From Phocoena phocoena (lineage: Eukaryota > Chordata > Mammalia > Artiodactyla > Phocoenidae), in the NCBI RefSeq assembly GCF_963924675.1, contig NC_089232.1, positions 27,974,842-28,038,841 of the forward strand: a stretch of DNA of 64,000 bases, read 5' to 3'. The position numbers and the translations under genes are program-made. The notes under the pieces were generated by a model. The model was not told the origin of the DNA. It did not search any database and saw only the letters and a program-made list of their open reading frames with translations. This document shows, piece after piece, positions 12,425 to 23,743 of the stretch. The stretch's first letter is position 1, and the number at the start of each line of letters is the position of its first letter.

Positions 12425-13221
12425 ATATATCACATATATGATAGATAAATACTTGTGTGTGCTCATGCATGCACTGTGTTTAATAGAAGTTTTCCCCTAA
12501 AGCTTCCAAACATAGGGAAAAAAATTTCTATTCCAATCTTGACTTTGATAACATTTCAAAGCTTCGAAATATATAGATTATTCGAGCAGTTAATAAAAAA
12601 GAAAATACAGAATGAAAAAGATGAGATATATTTATTTAAGAGATCAACAGACGTTTATCACTAAAAATTAAAGGAGTCAGGAGGGAAAAAAAATCAAGAT
12701 TTGTTTATCTCCTAGTTTTTATCAATAATGAAGACAAAATCAAAGACAATGAAGAAACCAAGGAATGCTAACACCTTTATAAGAACTGAGAAAATCTGTA
12801 AGTCACTCTGATTTTAGGGAAAAAATGAATTATTCTGATCTAAGCAAGGTGAATTTGAGATGTTGGGACTATTCACAGGAACATTTCATGCAAGATAGAA
12901 TATGGGTCTACCTAGGAGAAATAATACTAGGGTCTTAAAATAGAGATGATAACCATCCACACAGAGAAAAGCATTTAAACCTTGAGAGGAAACAAATTCT
13001 TTGGGATGGAGGGGGGACCAACAAAACAAACACGAAAGAAATCTAAGGAGTCAACCTTAAATAATATTTAAGAGTTACGTGGCCAAAATAAGGGATACTA
13101 AAACAGTATTTTATTATAGAGGTTAAAAGAATGTAATATGCTGCTGCCAGGAACAAGGAGAGAGAAGGAACAGAATAACGCATTAGAGTAGGAAGTCCTG
13201 GTAAGAGTCTAATGGTCTAGT

Positions 13222-13445
13222 TTCAGTAAAGGGAACTAACAGCCAGGCACTAACCATGTAAGTGCTACATACCTTACACCCCATTTAACATAACAACATT
13301 TGAGGTTGATTATTATTGTTCCTATTCTTTATGTAGACAAGGAAGGAGAGTGATCCTCCAAAATCATTTGCCCAAGGCACAAGGCTAATAAAGTAATTGA
13401 ACAGGGTTTTGACTCCAATTCTCCAGTCTCTTCATAGCCCTAACC
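13222..13445 (+). repeat. MIR SINE fragment
   Basis: 'gccaggcactaaccatg', 'gattattattgttcctattc', 'catttgcccaaggcacaaggc' in MIR order and orientation, strongly diverged. Confidence 0.6.
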
Positions 13446-13897
13446 TACATCATACATAAGTGGATACCCAAATAATCATTTAGAGAATGATGGATACGTA
13501 TCAAAGTGAGGCAAACAAGTATGAATGCCTCTTTTGAGACACAGATGAGAATAAGGAAGAAACCAAAGAGTAGGCAAACCCCCTGAGAGCAAGCTGGGCC
13601 ACACAGGAAGATTACCATCATGTCTGGCTCATTGTTTCCCTCATATTAGCATTACGTAACTCCCAGACCATAGAAGAGAGCTAAGAGTGAAAGACAATAT
13701 AGAGAACAGCATCCTCCCTGGACTAAAAACCTACAGTTAAGGGCAAATAAAATTTGAAATTGTGTCACAGTTAATCTCAGCACATCACTGTTAACTGAAT
13801 ATACATCTTCATGTCTGTAAATATATTTTATCTACATGAAAAGTGGACATAAATTACAAAAGTAGCACTATCAAAAAAATTAGCAACTCTCAGTTTA

Positions 13898-14150
13898 AAT
13901 ATAATTAACACTGCTGTATGTTATATATGAAAGTTGTTAAAAGTAAATCCTAAGAGTTTTCATCACCAGGAGAAAATATTTTTTCTATTTCTTTAATTTT
14001 GTATCCATATGAGACGATGGATGTTCACTAACTTTATTGTGGTCATCATTTCATGATGTATGTAAGTCAAGTCATTACGCTGCAACCCTTAAACTTATAC
14101 TGTGTTGTATGTCAATTATACCTCAATAAAACTGGAAGAAAAAGGCAAAA
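13898..14150 (+). repeat. Ancient L1 3' end
   Basis: 'tataattaacactgctgtat', 'catttcatgatgtatgtaag', 'tatgtcaattatacctcaat', 'aaaactggaag': the 3' end of an old L1M subfamily. A closely similar copy is at 51183-51440. Confidence 0.75.
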
Positions 14151-14262
14151 AGAAACTCTAAGTTTAAAATTGATATTTTGTTTCTCATTCTTATTAAAAC
14201 TAACTTTGACCTTCACTCTTGCCAAAATGATGCAAAATCTTGGCTTTGGTTTCACTGAAGAA

Positions 14263-14475
14263 CAGTTTATGGTATAGTGGTTAAGTATATTGACAAGGTT
14301 AGTTTCAAATACTAGTTCCCCTACTTGCAAGTTCCTTAACCCTCTAAATATCAATTGTAAAATGGGGATGATAATAATCCCCAACAATCCTCCCTGATAG
14401 GATTGACCAAAGGCCTAATGAATTGAGGCATGTAAGTAAATCTCTTAGCATATTATTTGAGCACAGTGTGTTACC
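14263..14475 (-). repeat. MIR SINE fragment
   Basis: Inverted MIR: 'atggtatagtggttaag', 'ttccttaaccctctaaatat', 'gtaaaatggggatgataata', then cattgagcacag-like text. No coding content. Confidence 0.65.
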
Positions 14476-14668
14476 TATCATTTTCATCCCCATTGTTATT
14501 ATATTGAAAATTAGAATTAAACAATGTCTAGAATGTTGAAGAAAATTAAACTAACCTAACAGTTCTCTATATTAAATAAATTGTAAATAAAAGGAAAAAT
14601 TCATCACAATATCTTTGTTCAGTTTCTCTTTTCAACTACCTGAACCTAAAGGTCAAAATATAATTGCA

Positions 14669-14802
14669 GGGACTTCCCTGGTGGTCCAGCGGTTGAAACT
14701 CTGCACTCTCAATACAGGGGCCCAGGGTTCGATCCCTGGTCAGAGAACTAGATCCCACATGCTGCAACTAAGACCCGGCGTAGTGAAATAAATAAATATT
14801 TT
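14669..14802 (+). repeat. CHR-type SINE, short form
   Basis: gggacttccctggtggtcca head and 'gttcgatccctggtcagag' B-box region. It is flanked by aaaatataattgca on both sides (left copy ending 14668, right copy about 14803-14816). Confidence 0.9.
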
Positions 14803-15547
14803 AAAATATAATTGCAACTCAAACTAGCAGCTTTCCAATGACATACTAATCTTATACATGGGAAAACTGGAAAAGGAAAGTAACATTAAGTATACCACAT
14901 ATATGACCTGTCTTTAATGACTAACAGAATGTAAGGATATATTATCAGGAAGTGGAACCCAGATTGGAGCTGACAGTATCAGACAAAACCGGATGAGCAA
15001 TGGGACCAGAGAAATATTAAAGCCAAAAGATCCAAGAATCCAGGTAAATGAAGCCTTGTATATAGAAGAAAATTGTGACTTCAAGATACCTCTGAAGTTA
15101 AAATCTTTCAGGGGTTTCTAAACAAATACTTGAATATGTCAGGGCCTATATACCAAGGCCTGTACATTGAAGGCCAGAGGGGGAAAAAAGCACAACTGAA
15201 TATCTCCATGAATGAGTCTAATCTTAACACCATTCCAAAGGTTCTTGCTGGCACAATTTGGAAGAGTTAAGATGCCTCAAGATGAAAGGCCTGCAAGCTC
15301 CAAAGGATGGCCTTTTCCAAAACACCACAGAAGTCACTAAATCTCATGGTCTACAAAGCACAAATATTTCTTTTACGCCAACCTCTAACAAATTAATGCA
15401 GCATATTCCTGGATATCAGATGAAAACCAGATTACACATCACAATTTGGTATTAGAGGATATAAATGGCCCTATACTTTCATCCCCATTTTTCAACTAAA
15501 GTATTTCTTTCCCTACCGCATAAGAAATGTCAAACAGAAAAACTTAC

Positions 15548-15697
15548 AGGCTCTTCAAAACTGCTCTCTTCCTTAGATGGTAGCTGTACAGTAGACTGCC
15601 AGTGCAGGGAGCTGTCACAAATCTCTAGATCATCAAGCAAATTTTCTAAACCTGCTAGCTTAATGCACTCACCAGTCAAGTCACCTTGGTCACATAT
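15548..15697 (-). CDS. ALMS1: ALMS1 extra in-frame exon (50 codons)
   Basis: Exactly 50 codons, phase 0 on both sides, with a good acceptor (tttcccag) and an ideal donor (CCT|gtaagt). It lies 106 bp downstream of exon 5. The peptide starts ICDQGDLTGECIKLAG and ends EESSFEEP, and has ALMS1-like composition. I do not recall it in the human reference protein, where the exon 5/6 end is followed directly by PTRE (exon 7), so it may be a cassette exon or lineage-specific. It can be skipped or included without changing frame. Confidence 0.65.
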
Positions 15698-15803
15698 CTG
15701 GGAAACAGTAAAGAGTAGAAGTAAAAACAAATAACAATACCATTTTCTGAAACAATACTGGAAAAGACCATGTCTCTCCCCAACAATCATTTTATTGTCT
15801 CAC

Positions 15804-17943
15804 CTCTCTTTGTAGTTCAACAACTCTTTTCCTGCATACATCATTTTCATCTAGGCTACAGCATTCAGTATCATCCAGAGTACAGATGTCAGATTCAGCC
15901 TTCCCCTGCAGGCCCTCTACAAAATAGGAGTCATTTTGCGTAATTGTATAGACAGTAAAACTGGACTTGGCTCCCACAGGCCGAGGAATTTCACCTTGGT
16001 CTATATCAGCTTTCAGCAATGTCTCTTGGCCAACTGCAATTAATGATGCATCACTGATCACTGGCAAAGCACCTTGTGACTTTGCATTACATGCCACCAA
16101 GTTTGCTGAAAAGCTGCTCCCTACAGCTGCAGATGGATCTTCAATGACGTTACTAGAGTTTCCATTCTTACCCAAAATACAGTTTGAGGAATCTGCAACT
16201 TCTTCAAAGGTGTGCTGCTTTAAATCTTGTAAAACCAAAGAATCTGAAGTCCATACTTTCATTGGATAAATAATGTTTGAAGATCCTAACTTCTCTGCAA
16301 GGTCAAGAGCAGAAACAGACTTTATCTTCCCAATGGGAAGAAATGGTTCACTGTCTGTATCATACTGAAATAAAGCTGACTGTGTCTTGCCAAGACCAAC
16401 AGCCTGTCTGAGAGATTTTTCACTTAAAGAAGATGACGACTTAAGCTCTGGACTAAGAGAAAGTGGCTTAATGAATATTTCCTGAGGAGCACTGGGGAGT
16501 GATTTTATATTAGGATGCCAGTACAGGGAGCTATCACCATCATCTTTTTTATACAACAATGGTTTTGAAGCTGCTGATTCAAACACCCCAGGAGTAGATT
16601 GATAGCGTGGGTGATTAAGTTTATCAAAGAAAAAGTTTTCATCATAATTTAATAGGGAAAGATCTGGATTTTTTGGTTCATTTTCTTGGCTGTCATTTGT
16701 TAAAGATTTATTGATGTCAGTTTGGATTTCATTTACTGTACTCTCTTTCTCAGAAGGTTCAATAGAGGCAATAACTGCCTGAAAGGCTACATTTTCAGTA
16801 GCATCAACATTTTTCCCACCAAAAGCAGAAGGTGGCTTTTGGTTTCTTTCTTCTTGAAAACACAGCTGTTCTGATGTCTCATCTGAGTTGGATTTAATAG
16901 TCTGAAGAGGACCACCAAAAACCTCCATCTTAGAGGTATCATGCCCCGTGGAGAGTATATGTGCTTCTGACACTTCTACAGAATTATCAGTAACTACAAC
17001 ATTCTCAATATATTGTATTTCTGAAGATCTGGGATGCACCTCTGAAAATACTAAAGTATTTCTATTCTCCTTTAGTTCAAAACATTGAGATAATTCTTTC
17101 CCCAGATCTTCTTCAATTCCTTTATAACCCTCCAAAGAATCCATCTTTTGTTTCATCTCATTCTCAGCAGGAGCCCTTAAATAAACACTCTCAAAATAAT
17201 GACTATCAGCTGTCAAGGGAACCTCTCTTCCTCCTCTTTCCAACAAACAATGCAAAAAATGTGGCATTTTACTATAAAAGCGAGGAGCAACTTCATGTGG
17301 AAAAGAAACACAGTCCTTACTGATTAGACATATTTCTGGATGGTGTGAAGCTCCCTGTTTGCTCCATGGCATATCTGAAAAAGAGGCACTAAAATTGTCA
17401 CTTTCCTTATGAATTTTATTTTTATCAATTGTGTCAGATGAATCTGAATAAGAATCACGGTCCTTACTGGTTAAATATTTTTCTAACTGTTGTAAAGCTT
17501 CCTGTTTCCCATATTGCACATATGAACAAGAAGCATCAAAACTGTCACTTCCTTTAGGAGTTATGTATTCATCACTTGTATCAGATGCAGTTGAAAAAGA
17601 AACTTGATCTTTATCAGCTAAATTGGTTTCTGGCTCCTGTATAACTTCTTGTGTCTTCCATGACATATATGAATAAAGAGCATCATAACTATCAGAGTCT
17701 TTGGGGGTTTTCAGATCCTCAAGTGTATCACGTGAAACAATCTCTTCTTTAGTCCCTTGTTCAAGAGTTAATAAAGAGCGCTGAGAGTCAATAGCTGTAC
17801 TACCTATAAGTGGGTGCTGAGATACACTAAAGCAACTGTTAACTAAGTTTGAAGCTACTTCTGAGGCTGCCTGGAATAAAGCTTCACTAACTTCCGATGG
17901 TCGAGAAAACCATTCAGTGTCTTCAGACTTACCAGGAATTCCC
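15804..17943 (-). CDS. ALMS1: ALMS1 exon 5, long form (exons 5 and 6 plus open exitron)
   Basis: A single open stretch of 2140 bp (713 whole codons) from acceptor ttttcag at 17944 to donor GAG|gtgaga at 15803. It begins GIPGKSEDTEWFSRPSEVSEALFQA, matching human ALMS1, and ends with GLQGKAESD and RVVELQRE, also matching. Between them are 517 codons absent from the human protein as I remember it. A strong internal donor (A|gtaagg after 17468) and acceptor (ttttgtag before 15916) would remove exactly that segment and give a human-like YLT-K-GLQGK junction. Two forms are therefore possible: unspliced (2140 bp), or split into 17468-17943 (476 bp) and 15804-15916 (113 bp). The protein is Ser/Glu/Asp-rich and probably disordered. 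It carries a degenerate ~50-residue tandem repeat near its start. Confidence 0.85.
15917..17467 (-). other. ALMS1: Putative ALMS1 exitron (in-frame segment with its own splice sites)
   Basis: A 1551-bp segment inside exon 5, bounded by GTAAGG at its 5' end and TTTTGTAG at its 3' end. Its length is a multiple of three, with 517 codons and no stop. In AT-rich, non-coding DNA a stop would be expected every few dozen codons, so the open frame suggests coding constraint. The encoded sequence is Ser/Glu/Asp-rich like the rest of ALMS1 and continues the repeat that starts upstream of the donor. My comparison with human is from memory. Whether it is retained, removed, or both in this animal needs transcripts. 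Confidence 0.6.
17289..17705 (-). repeat. Degenerate ~50-residue tandem repeat in ALMS1 exon 5
   Basis: Three consecutive protein units read from high to low coordinate. Unit 1 (17705-17559) starts PKDSDSYDALYSY, unit 2 (17558-17409) starts PKGSDSFDASCSY, unit 3 (17408-17289) starts KESDNFSASFSD. Shared positions include K-x-SD-x-F/Y at the start, a central KQ or TQE, a later L-x-x-KD, and (units 1 and 2) SDT near the end. Units 1 and 2 share roughly 20 of 49 residues by eye. The putative exitron donor falls inside unit 2. This repeat differs from the known 47-residue repeat of exon 8. Confidence 0.7.
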
Positions 17944-19074
17944 CTGAAAATATACAGTTAAAAATAAATAAATAACACATTAAAAACATTTATATTTTAA
18001 AATACTAACATGAAAAAATACAAAACTGATATGTCACTGAAACCGAGGTTATTTGAAAATATATTGAAAAACAAAGTCCTAATTTCAAATTCCTTTAGGG
18101 TGGCTAATGATTGAACAAAGCAAATTTTTTTAAAACATGAGGTGAACTACCATCCTATGACCCTGATATTTTCTCAGGCTTCCCTCAAAACAACATTGCC
18201 CCAAAAAGTGATTCTTTAAATGAAAATATCAAACTTTACTATTTAAAATGTGTAGTTTATCACCTACCATAATTTAATATTCATTTAACCTGCATTAATT
18301 CTTCTACTACTCATTTATTATGCTCTTGAAAACCAATTAAGTGAGCTACTCCCCAAACAAAACAGTAACCCAATCATTGGTTGACTATTGTGAACACTTT
18401 TCACAAAAGTAATTTTAAAGTAATACATAGCACAGGGCAGAGGTTTTTACTCTGTAAACATTTATACTTTTTAATTTAAGGCTTCTTTTTTATTTCTAAA
18501 AGAAGAAAACATATTCTTGGATAATTCCAAATATGCTTTGGAGAATTCCAGACTTGTCTCTCATTATGACTAAAGGGCATTAATTTGGAGTAACTGTTAA
18601 TTTCGATGTGTTTATTAGAAAAATCGTGTTAGTTCATATTCGCACCTCCTACAAAGGAGAGATAGCTAGATTCATTCAATATTGGCTGACAAAAATGACA
18701 GTGCCAAACAAGCTAGTGACCATGAAATGAATGCTTTTTACAGAATGGGTGTGGGCTGATGAGCAGCAAAAGGGAAGATTTAGAAGGAAGAAAATTAGTG
18801 TGCCTTCTAAATTAAAATATGCCTAATATACTAGAATACATTAGAAATTATTTTTAAAGAAACTGAAGTCCCCTGGCTCATTTTTACACATATTACTATG
18901 CCAAATCAACATGTATCATGCCTTAATTTAGGGCCTTGTTATCTTCAGAGTGTGTACTGAGAATATCTAGCTCCCAACCCAAAGTCTCACCTGAAGTCAT
19001 TAATATTAGTAACAACTTAGAAGAAAAGAAAGAGTAGAAAGGTTACATGCAAAAAGAAAAATAAATCATCCTAC
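17944..19074 (-). other. ALMS1 intron 4
   Basis: 1.1 kb, AT-rich. I see no repeat, RNA gene or open frame of note. The donor AG|gtagga is weak and the acceptor ttttcag is good. Confidence 0.85.
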
Positions 19075-19192
19075 CTCACAGGAGCAAAATCTAGTTCACT
19101 TTGGTGAAACAAGGAATCAGGCCCAAACTCTTGATCTTTTGTCAAACATGTCAGCAAAGGCAAATCAGGAGAAGCGAAATTGTCTTGTATGA
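19075..19192 (-). CDS. ALMS1: ALMS1 exon 4
   Basis: 118 bp from acceptor ctttgcag to donor AG|gtagga. It encodes IQDNFASPDLPLLTCLT and DQEFGPDSLFHQSELDFAPV; the last codon (Arg) is completed by the first base of exon 5. It matches the corresponding human stretch as remembered. The donor lacks the ideal gtaagt but is otherwise normal. Intron 4, which follows, is only 1.1 kb. Confidence 0.92.
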
Positions 19193-19321
19193 CTGCAAAG
19201 TTTCAAATATAAAGATGTTGGGAATGCTGAAAATTAATTGTTTAGCTTATATAGTATTTTAAAGAACCTAAATATGATGCCATCTGGAAGTTTCTACAAG
19301 CATTAGTATGATAATATAACA

Positions 19322-19585
19322 GCAGCAGCAGCAAATATCATTTATTAATAGCCTGACAAGATCCAGGCACTTAACATACAATATTTTATTTAATCCTCAT
19401 AACAACCTTGAAGTATAGGTATTTTTATACCCATCTTATAGATGAGGAAACATGATCATAAATCTTAAAAATACTAAGTAATTTGTCCACATTCAAATAG
19501 ATTAAGTACCAGAGTGCAATCTGAATCTAAACACTCTACTTTTTAGCAAGTGCTCCTAACCATTATGAGTGTTTCTTCCTATCTT
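19322..19585 (+). repeat. MIR SINE, fairly complete
   Basis: 'aaatatcatttattaatag', 'tttaatcctcataacaacct', 'cttatagatgaggaaac', 'aataattgtccac'-like text and the terminal 'aaacactctac' reproduce most of the MIR consensus in order. It is preceded by a short cag-repeat (19321-19332). Confidence 0.75.
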
Positions 19586-19587
19586 AC

Positions 19588-20085
19588 TTCAAAGTGTGGT
19601 CCACAGACTCCCAGGCATCCCTAAGACACTCTCAGAAGATGCCTGGGGTCAAAATTATATTCAAAGTAATATTAACATATCATGTGCCTTATTCACTCTC
19701 ACTCTCTCATAAGGATACACTGGAATTTTCCAGAAGCTACATTACCTATGATAAAGCAACATCCTGAATGCAGAAGCAGATTATCAGAACCCACCTGTCT
19801 TCTATTAAGTCAGACATTACAGTTTTTTCTTTTTTAAGTAAAACAACGCTAGTCTTCTAAACATTTTTGGTTTGGAAAATAGTTATTTTTCTTAAAAACT
19901 AGATAACTTATGTTAACATACAATGGAGTTGTTACTTTTTAATGAGTTGATAAATATTTTTTAAATTTCTCAGTTTTAATAATTTCTAATATGGGAAAAT
20001 ATCAATAATCCACATCAACAAAAGTTCTCAGTAACTTTAAAGTGTGTCAAGGAAATTCTGTGAACAAGAAGTTTGAGAACTGCTA
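19588..20085 (+). repeat. hAT (Charlie-like) DNA transposon fossil
   Basis: 'gtgtggtccacagactccca', 'tggaattttccagaagctac', 'aatgcagaagcagattatc', 'ttctattaagtcagacatta', ending 'gaagtttgagaactgct'. It is homologous to the element at 31069-32070. Non-coding; the subfamily name is uncertain. Confidence 0.65.
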
Positions 20086-20394
20086 ATATAAAGGAAAAAA
20101 AGTTCTTCTGAATTCCTGAATGCCACCTTAAATAAGGTTTATTATAATGTCCTTAAATATGTACAACTAGGTATAAACTCCTTATTCCTTATAGTATTTC
20201 TACAACTATAAAACAAAAAATTAAATATTAATAGAAACAAAACTATAAAACCAACAGCATTCTATTTCATATTAATTTAAATAGATTGGTGATGTTTTGC
20301 TAAAACTGAATTGTTCTTTCAATATGAAGGCAATACTGTTGCTACAGTATACTTTCTTGATTTCAGAATGCCTATAATAATACTGCATACCTTC

Positions 20395-20565
20395 CCTATC
20401 ATAACTGTCACACTCTTGTTTTAATCTTTGGTCTGTCTGCTTCCCACCTAGATTATCAACTCCGTGTCTGCATTATTCACAGCTGTACCCTCAGTGCCTA
20501 GCAAAGTACCAGCTACATTTAGTAGGCACTCAAAATACAATTATTTATTTACTGAATGGATTAAT
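20395..20565 (+). repeat. L2 LINE 3' end
   Basis: 'gattatcaactccgtgtctg', 'gtgcctagcaaagtaccag', 'gtaggcactcaaaatac' and 'ttactgaatgg' follow the 3' end of L2. Confidence 0.65.
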
Positions 20566-21177
20566 TAAAAATAAGAAACTGAAAGATAACGATAACCTTT
20601 ACCACCAAGGACTAATCGGTATGGTTCCTCTTTGGCTACAGACTCAGTCTTAAACCTTCATAACGGAAATCTTTACCCCTCTAAGAATCATGAAGATTTT
20701 TTAACAAAGACCCCACATTTCCTCACATTTTGGCAATTACTGATGGCCTGGATCACTCTTTTTTGAGATACCTAACTGTTCTGGCACCAGTCATCATCAT
20801 GACATTTGCCATTGGTGAGGTACACCCTACAATGACTGGATTCAAGCATAACAAAAAAGCAATGATGAAATTTCCTCTGGCCATCAGATCCTGGGATCTA
20901 ATAATTAAAATGTTCTACTTTATCTATAGTAAATGAGAAGCTGGAGTTATAAAACTTTACATTAGAAAATACGTTAGAAGCCATGTAGCACAATCTCCAA
21001 CCCAATGCTGAAACTATCCTATTAGAGAACTTTGCTTGACATTTTGCTATGACATAATGCTCATTTTTGTTATACAGCCTTTCCAGTATTAAATGGCTCT
21101 ATTAGAAAGTTCTTTCTTGTATCAAGTTGAAAACAGCCTCCCTATAAGCTACGTAGTCTCATTTTAACCTCTAGAAT

Positions 21178-21362
21178 AGGAATCAGCAAACATTTTCTAT
21201 AAAAGGTCAGCTAGTACATATTTTATGCTTTGTTGATCACACATGGTATCTCTATCCTATATACTTTTTTGTTTTTACAATCCTTTAAAAATGCTAAAAC
21301 CTTTTCTAGCTCACAAAATCAGGTCTTAGACTATGGCTAGTAGTTTGCAGACTCCTGCTCTA
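21178..21362 (+). repeat. MER3-like hAT element
   Basis: 'gaatcagcaaacattttcta', 'aaaaggtcagctagtacata', ending 'agtttgcagactcctgctct'. It looks like the 'ggtcggcaaacttttctgtaaa' family with near-inverted ends. The family name is from memory. Confidence 0.55.
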
Positions 21363-21512
21363 AACCACTATCCAACTCATCCCATGGTACTATTATTTTC
21401 CTTTTACTGTATTGTCTTCCCAAAAGAAGAAGTAGCTTTCATCTATATATCCCTAGCATCCAACACACAGTAGGCACTTAGATATTTGTTAAATAAATGA
21501 ATAAATGAAAAA
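21363..21512 (+). repeat. L2 LINE 3' end
   Basis: 'cccagcatccaacacacag'-type text followed by 'taggcacttagatatttgtt' and tandem aatgaataaatga, the usual L2 terminus. Confidence 0.55.
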
Positions 21513-22064
21513 TACATTGCTTCCTCTTTAGCATGACAGCCCTTCAAATACCTGATCATAGCAAAGTCTTCCCTTTCATCTACTATCATAGTAATCTCCT
21601 CCCACAAGGGAACTCTAATGTTAACATCTTTCTTAAAATATAAAACTAAAATTGACTTTGATGATCTACATCACTGAATATACTGGCACTAGTATTTTTA
21701 CTTGGATAGTATTTGCTTGTATTTGAAAGGAACTTGTTGAATTAATTCCTAACTCTTGCTCCTCTACAAAACTCTGATAAGACAACTCCATGGTTGAATC
21801 CCACTCCCTTGACAAAAGTTAATTGTAAAATATGTGGTTGTGGCATTTTCTTCAATTTTTGAAAATAAAAATCTGAAGAAAACGGAAGGAAAAACCAAAG
21901 AATATTTGTCTGATATGATTTAGGAATGAAAAAACTGAAATTACCATATTGGCTAAGCATTCTTATATATGTGCAAAAATCCAAAGTAGTGATAATACAA
22001 TTCTACCTCCTACCTTGATGATTTGAAAAGTACTTAAAGTTCATCTTTTGTAAAGAGCTAATAA

Positions 22065-22200
22065 ATCAGTTCCACATTATACAGAGGAAAGCAGGAAGCT
22101 CTACCTCAGACAAGTCATTTAACCTCTTTATCTCAATGTCTGGGTCTGAAAACTTAGGATAATAATATATGTCTTACCTAATTTTAAGAATCTAATGAGC
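22065..22200 (-). repeat. MIR SINE fragment
   Basis: 'cagacaagtcatttaacctc', 'tttatctcaatgtctgg', 'ggataataatatatgtcttacc' fit the inverted MIR core; short and diverged. Confidence 0.55.
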
Positions 22201-22583
22201 TTAAGCATGAACATTTGTTTTTTGTTTGTTTTTTATATATCATGGAGCCTACACTGCTGAGAGTAGTCAAAGGATAAATATATGGTTTACCCCAAGAAAA
22301 GCTCCACAAATTCAGGACTAAGGAGGCATACCCACTAGAGGAAGTTACCACCTTTTTCCCTTCTGAGAGCAACAGGGGGAGATAAAATGAGGAGCAACTG
22401 CACATTTAAATATAAATAGGCCAGCTGGCCGGTGTGGAAAACGAGAAATAAGCTACTACCTTTGAGTACAGTTCTACAGAGCTCCTCAGCTCAAGAAAGG
22501 ATTTAGACGCAAGATTTGCACTCCCCCATAAGTATTTTACAAATGTGAGGTATTACTACTAGTTAAAAATAAAGAGGCATTAC

Positions 22584-22779
22584 CTAGCAATGGAGAACAT
22601 AAGAGATCGCTGTTCGACTCCTTTACTTGATTATTTGATTGGGTCAATATACCTTCCTCCAGAGAGGGGAAGTCTGTCACTTCAGTCCCTTTCTCTCTCA
22701 CATTAAACCTGGTCTGGGTTGTATCCAAGGTGTGGGAAGAGTCCATTTCTTGAGGAAGATAATGCCAAGATTCTGTTCT
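22584..22779 (-). CDS. ALMS1: ALMS1 exon 3
   Basis: 196 bp, entering in phase 0 (acceptor ttttag) and leaving after one base of a codon (donor CTAG|gtaatg). It encodes RTESWHYLPQEMDSS, TDFPSLEEGILTQS and LLCSPLL, colinear with human ALMS1 as I remember it. The frame is open throughout. The split codon is completed by TC at the start of exon 4 to give Val. Confidence 0.93.
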
Positions 22780-23538
22780 CTAAAACAATAATTTTGAAGG
22801 AAAATATGCTAAATCATTAACTGAGTTACCATACATATTAACATTTAGATTAAAACGTCCATTCACGTAGGATACAGCTTCCTATTTCACAACATTCTCA
22901 TCAAAATTTGTAAAAAGTAAAGCTGTTCTGTGTTTTTCACAATATTAATAACATTTTTGATCTTTTCCCATTATTACCCATCTTTCAACATGTTGAATCA
23001 CTGGCATTTCTGCTATTCTTTAATAGTTACTTCTCATCATTAAAACAATAAATTTGGTTCTTCATGATGAAACCTTACAATGTGATAATAATAAAACTGA
23101 AAAAAAGATTCCAAACCTAAAGCTACGATATTCTCTACATGTGACCACTTTACTGAATTCTTACTTGCTATACTAGTTTCTAGCGGACTTCTCAGTGCAA
23201 AACATCATATGGTTCATGTGTAGTGAGTGGTTCACTTGTCTGTTTCAAATATTTACTCTTATATTAGCAGCATGATTCAGAAAAATGTTTCTCAAAGTAT
23301 CTATAGGAAGGATCAATTTTTCCTACTTCCAATTCATTATAGACTGACATTTTATTAAAATATTAATAAAAATTAACAGGTAACAAGTAAAAAAAATAAT
23401 AAACTAATTTTAAAAACTAGTAAAAATAACTAGGAAATTGAAAAGATATATAAGCCCAAAATACAAAACACAAGTCTAAGTATCTGATTTCTAGTTCTAA
23501 AAAACATCAAATTGCTATAAAAGTTTCTAAACACTTCT

Positions 23539-23743
23539 TTTTTTTTTTTTTTTTGCGATACGCGGGCCTCTCACTGTTGTGGCCTCTCCCGTTGCGGAGC
23601 TCAGGCTCCGGACGCACAGGCTCAGCGGCCATGGCTCACGGGCCCAGCCGCTCTGCGGCATGTGGGATCTTCCCGGACCGGGGCACGAACCCGTGTCCCC
23701 TGCATCGGTAGGCGGACTCTCAACCACTGCGCCACCAGGGAAG
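23539..23743 (-). repeat. CHR-2-like SINE (inverted)
   Basis: Leading T run, then the reverse complement of a full CHR-2-type body ending gccaccagggaagcc. The flanking duplication tctaaacacttctt occurs at about 23525-23538 and 23746-23759. Confidence 0.92.

Larger units (their letters stand above)
10834..15547 (-). other. ALMS1 intron 6
   Basis: 4.7 kb between the 50-codon exon and exon 7. It contains two short-form SINEs, MER20, a Tigger-like element, two MIRs and an L1 3' end, listed separately. I recognise nothing in 10834-11436, 11560-11905, 12425-13221, 13446-13897 or 14817-15547. Confidence 0.85.
19193..22583 (-). other. ALMS1 intron 3
   Basis: 3.4 kb holding a MIR, a hAT fossil, two L2 tails, a MER3-like element and another MIR (listed separately). 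Nothing recognisable in 20086-20394, 20566-21177, 21513-22064 and 22201-22583. Confidence 0.85.
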
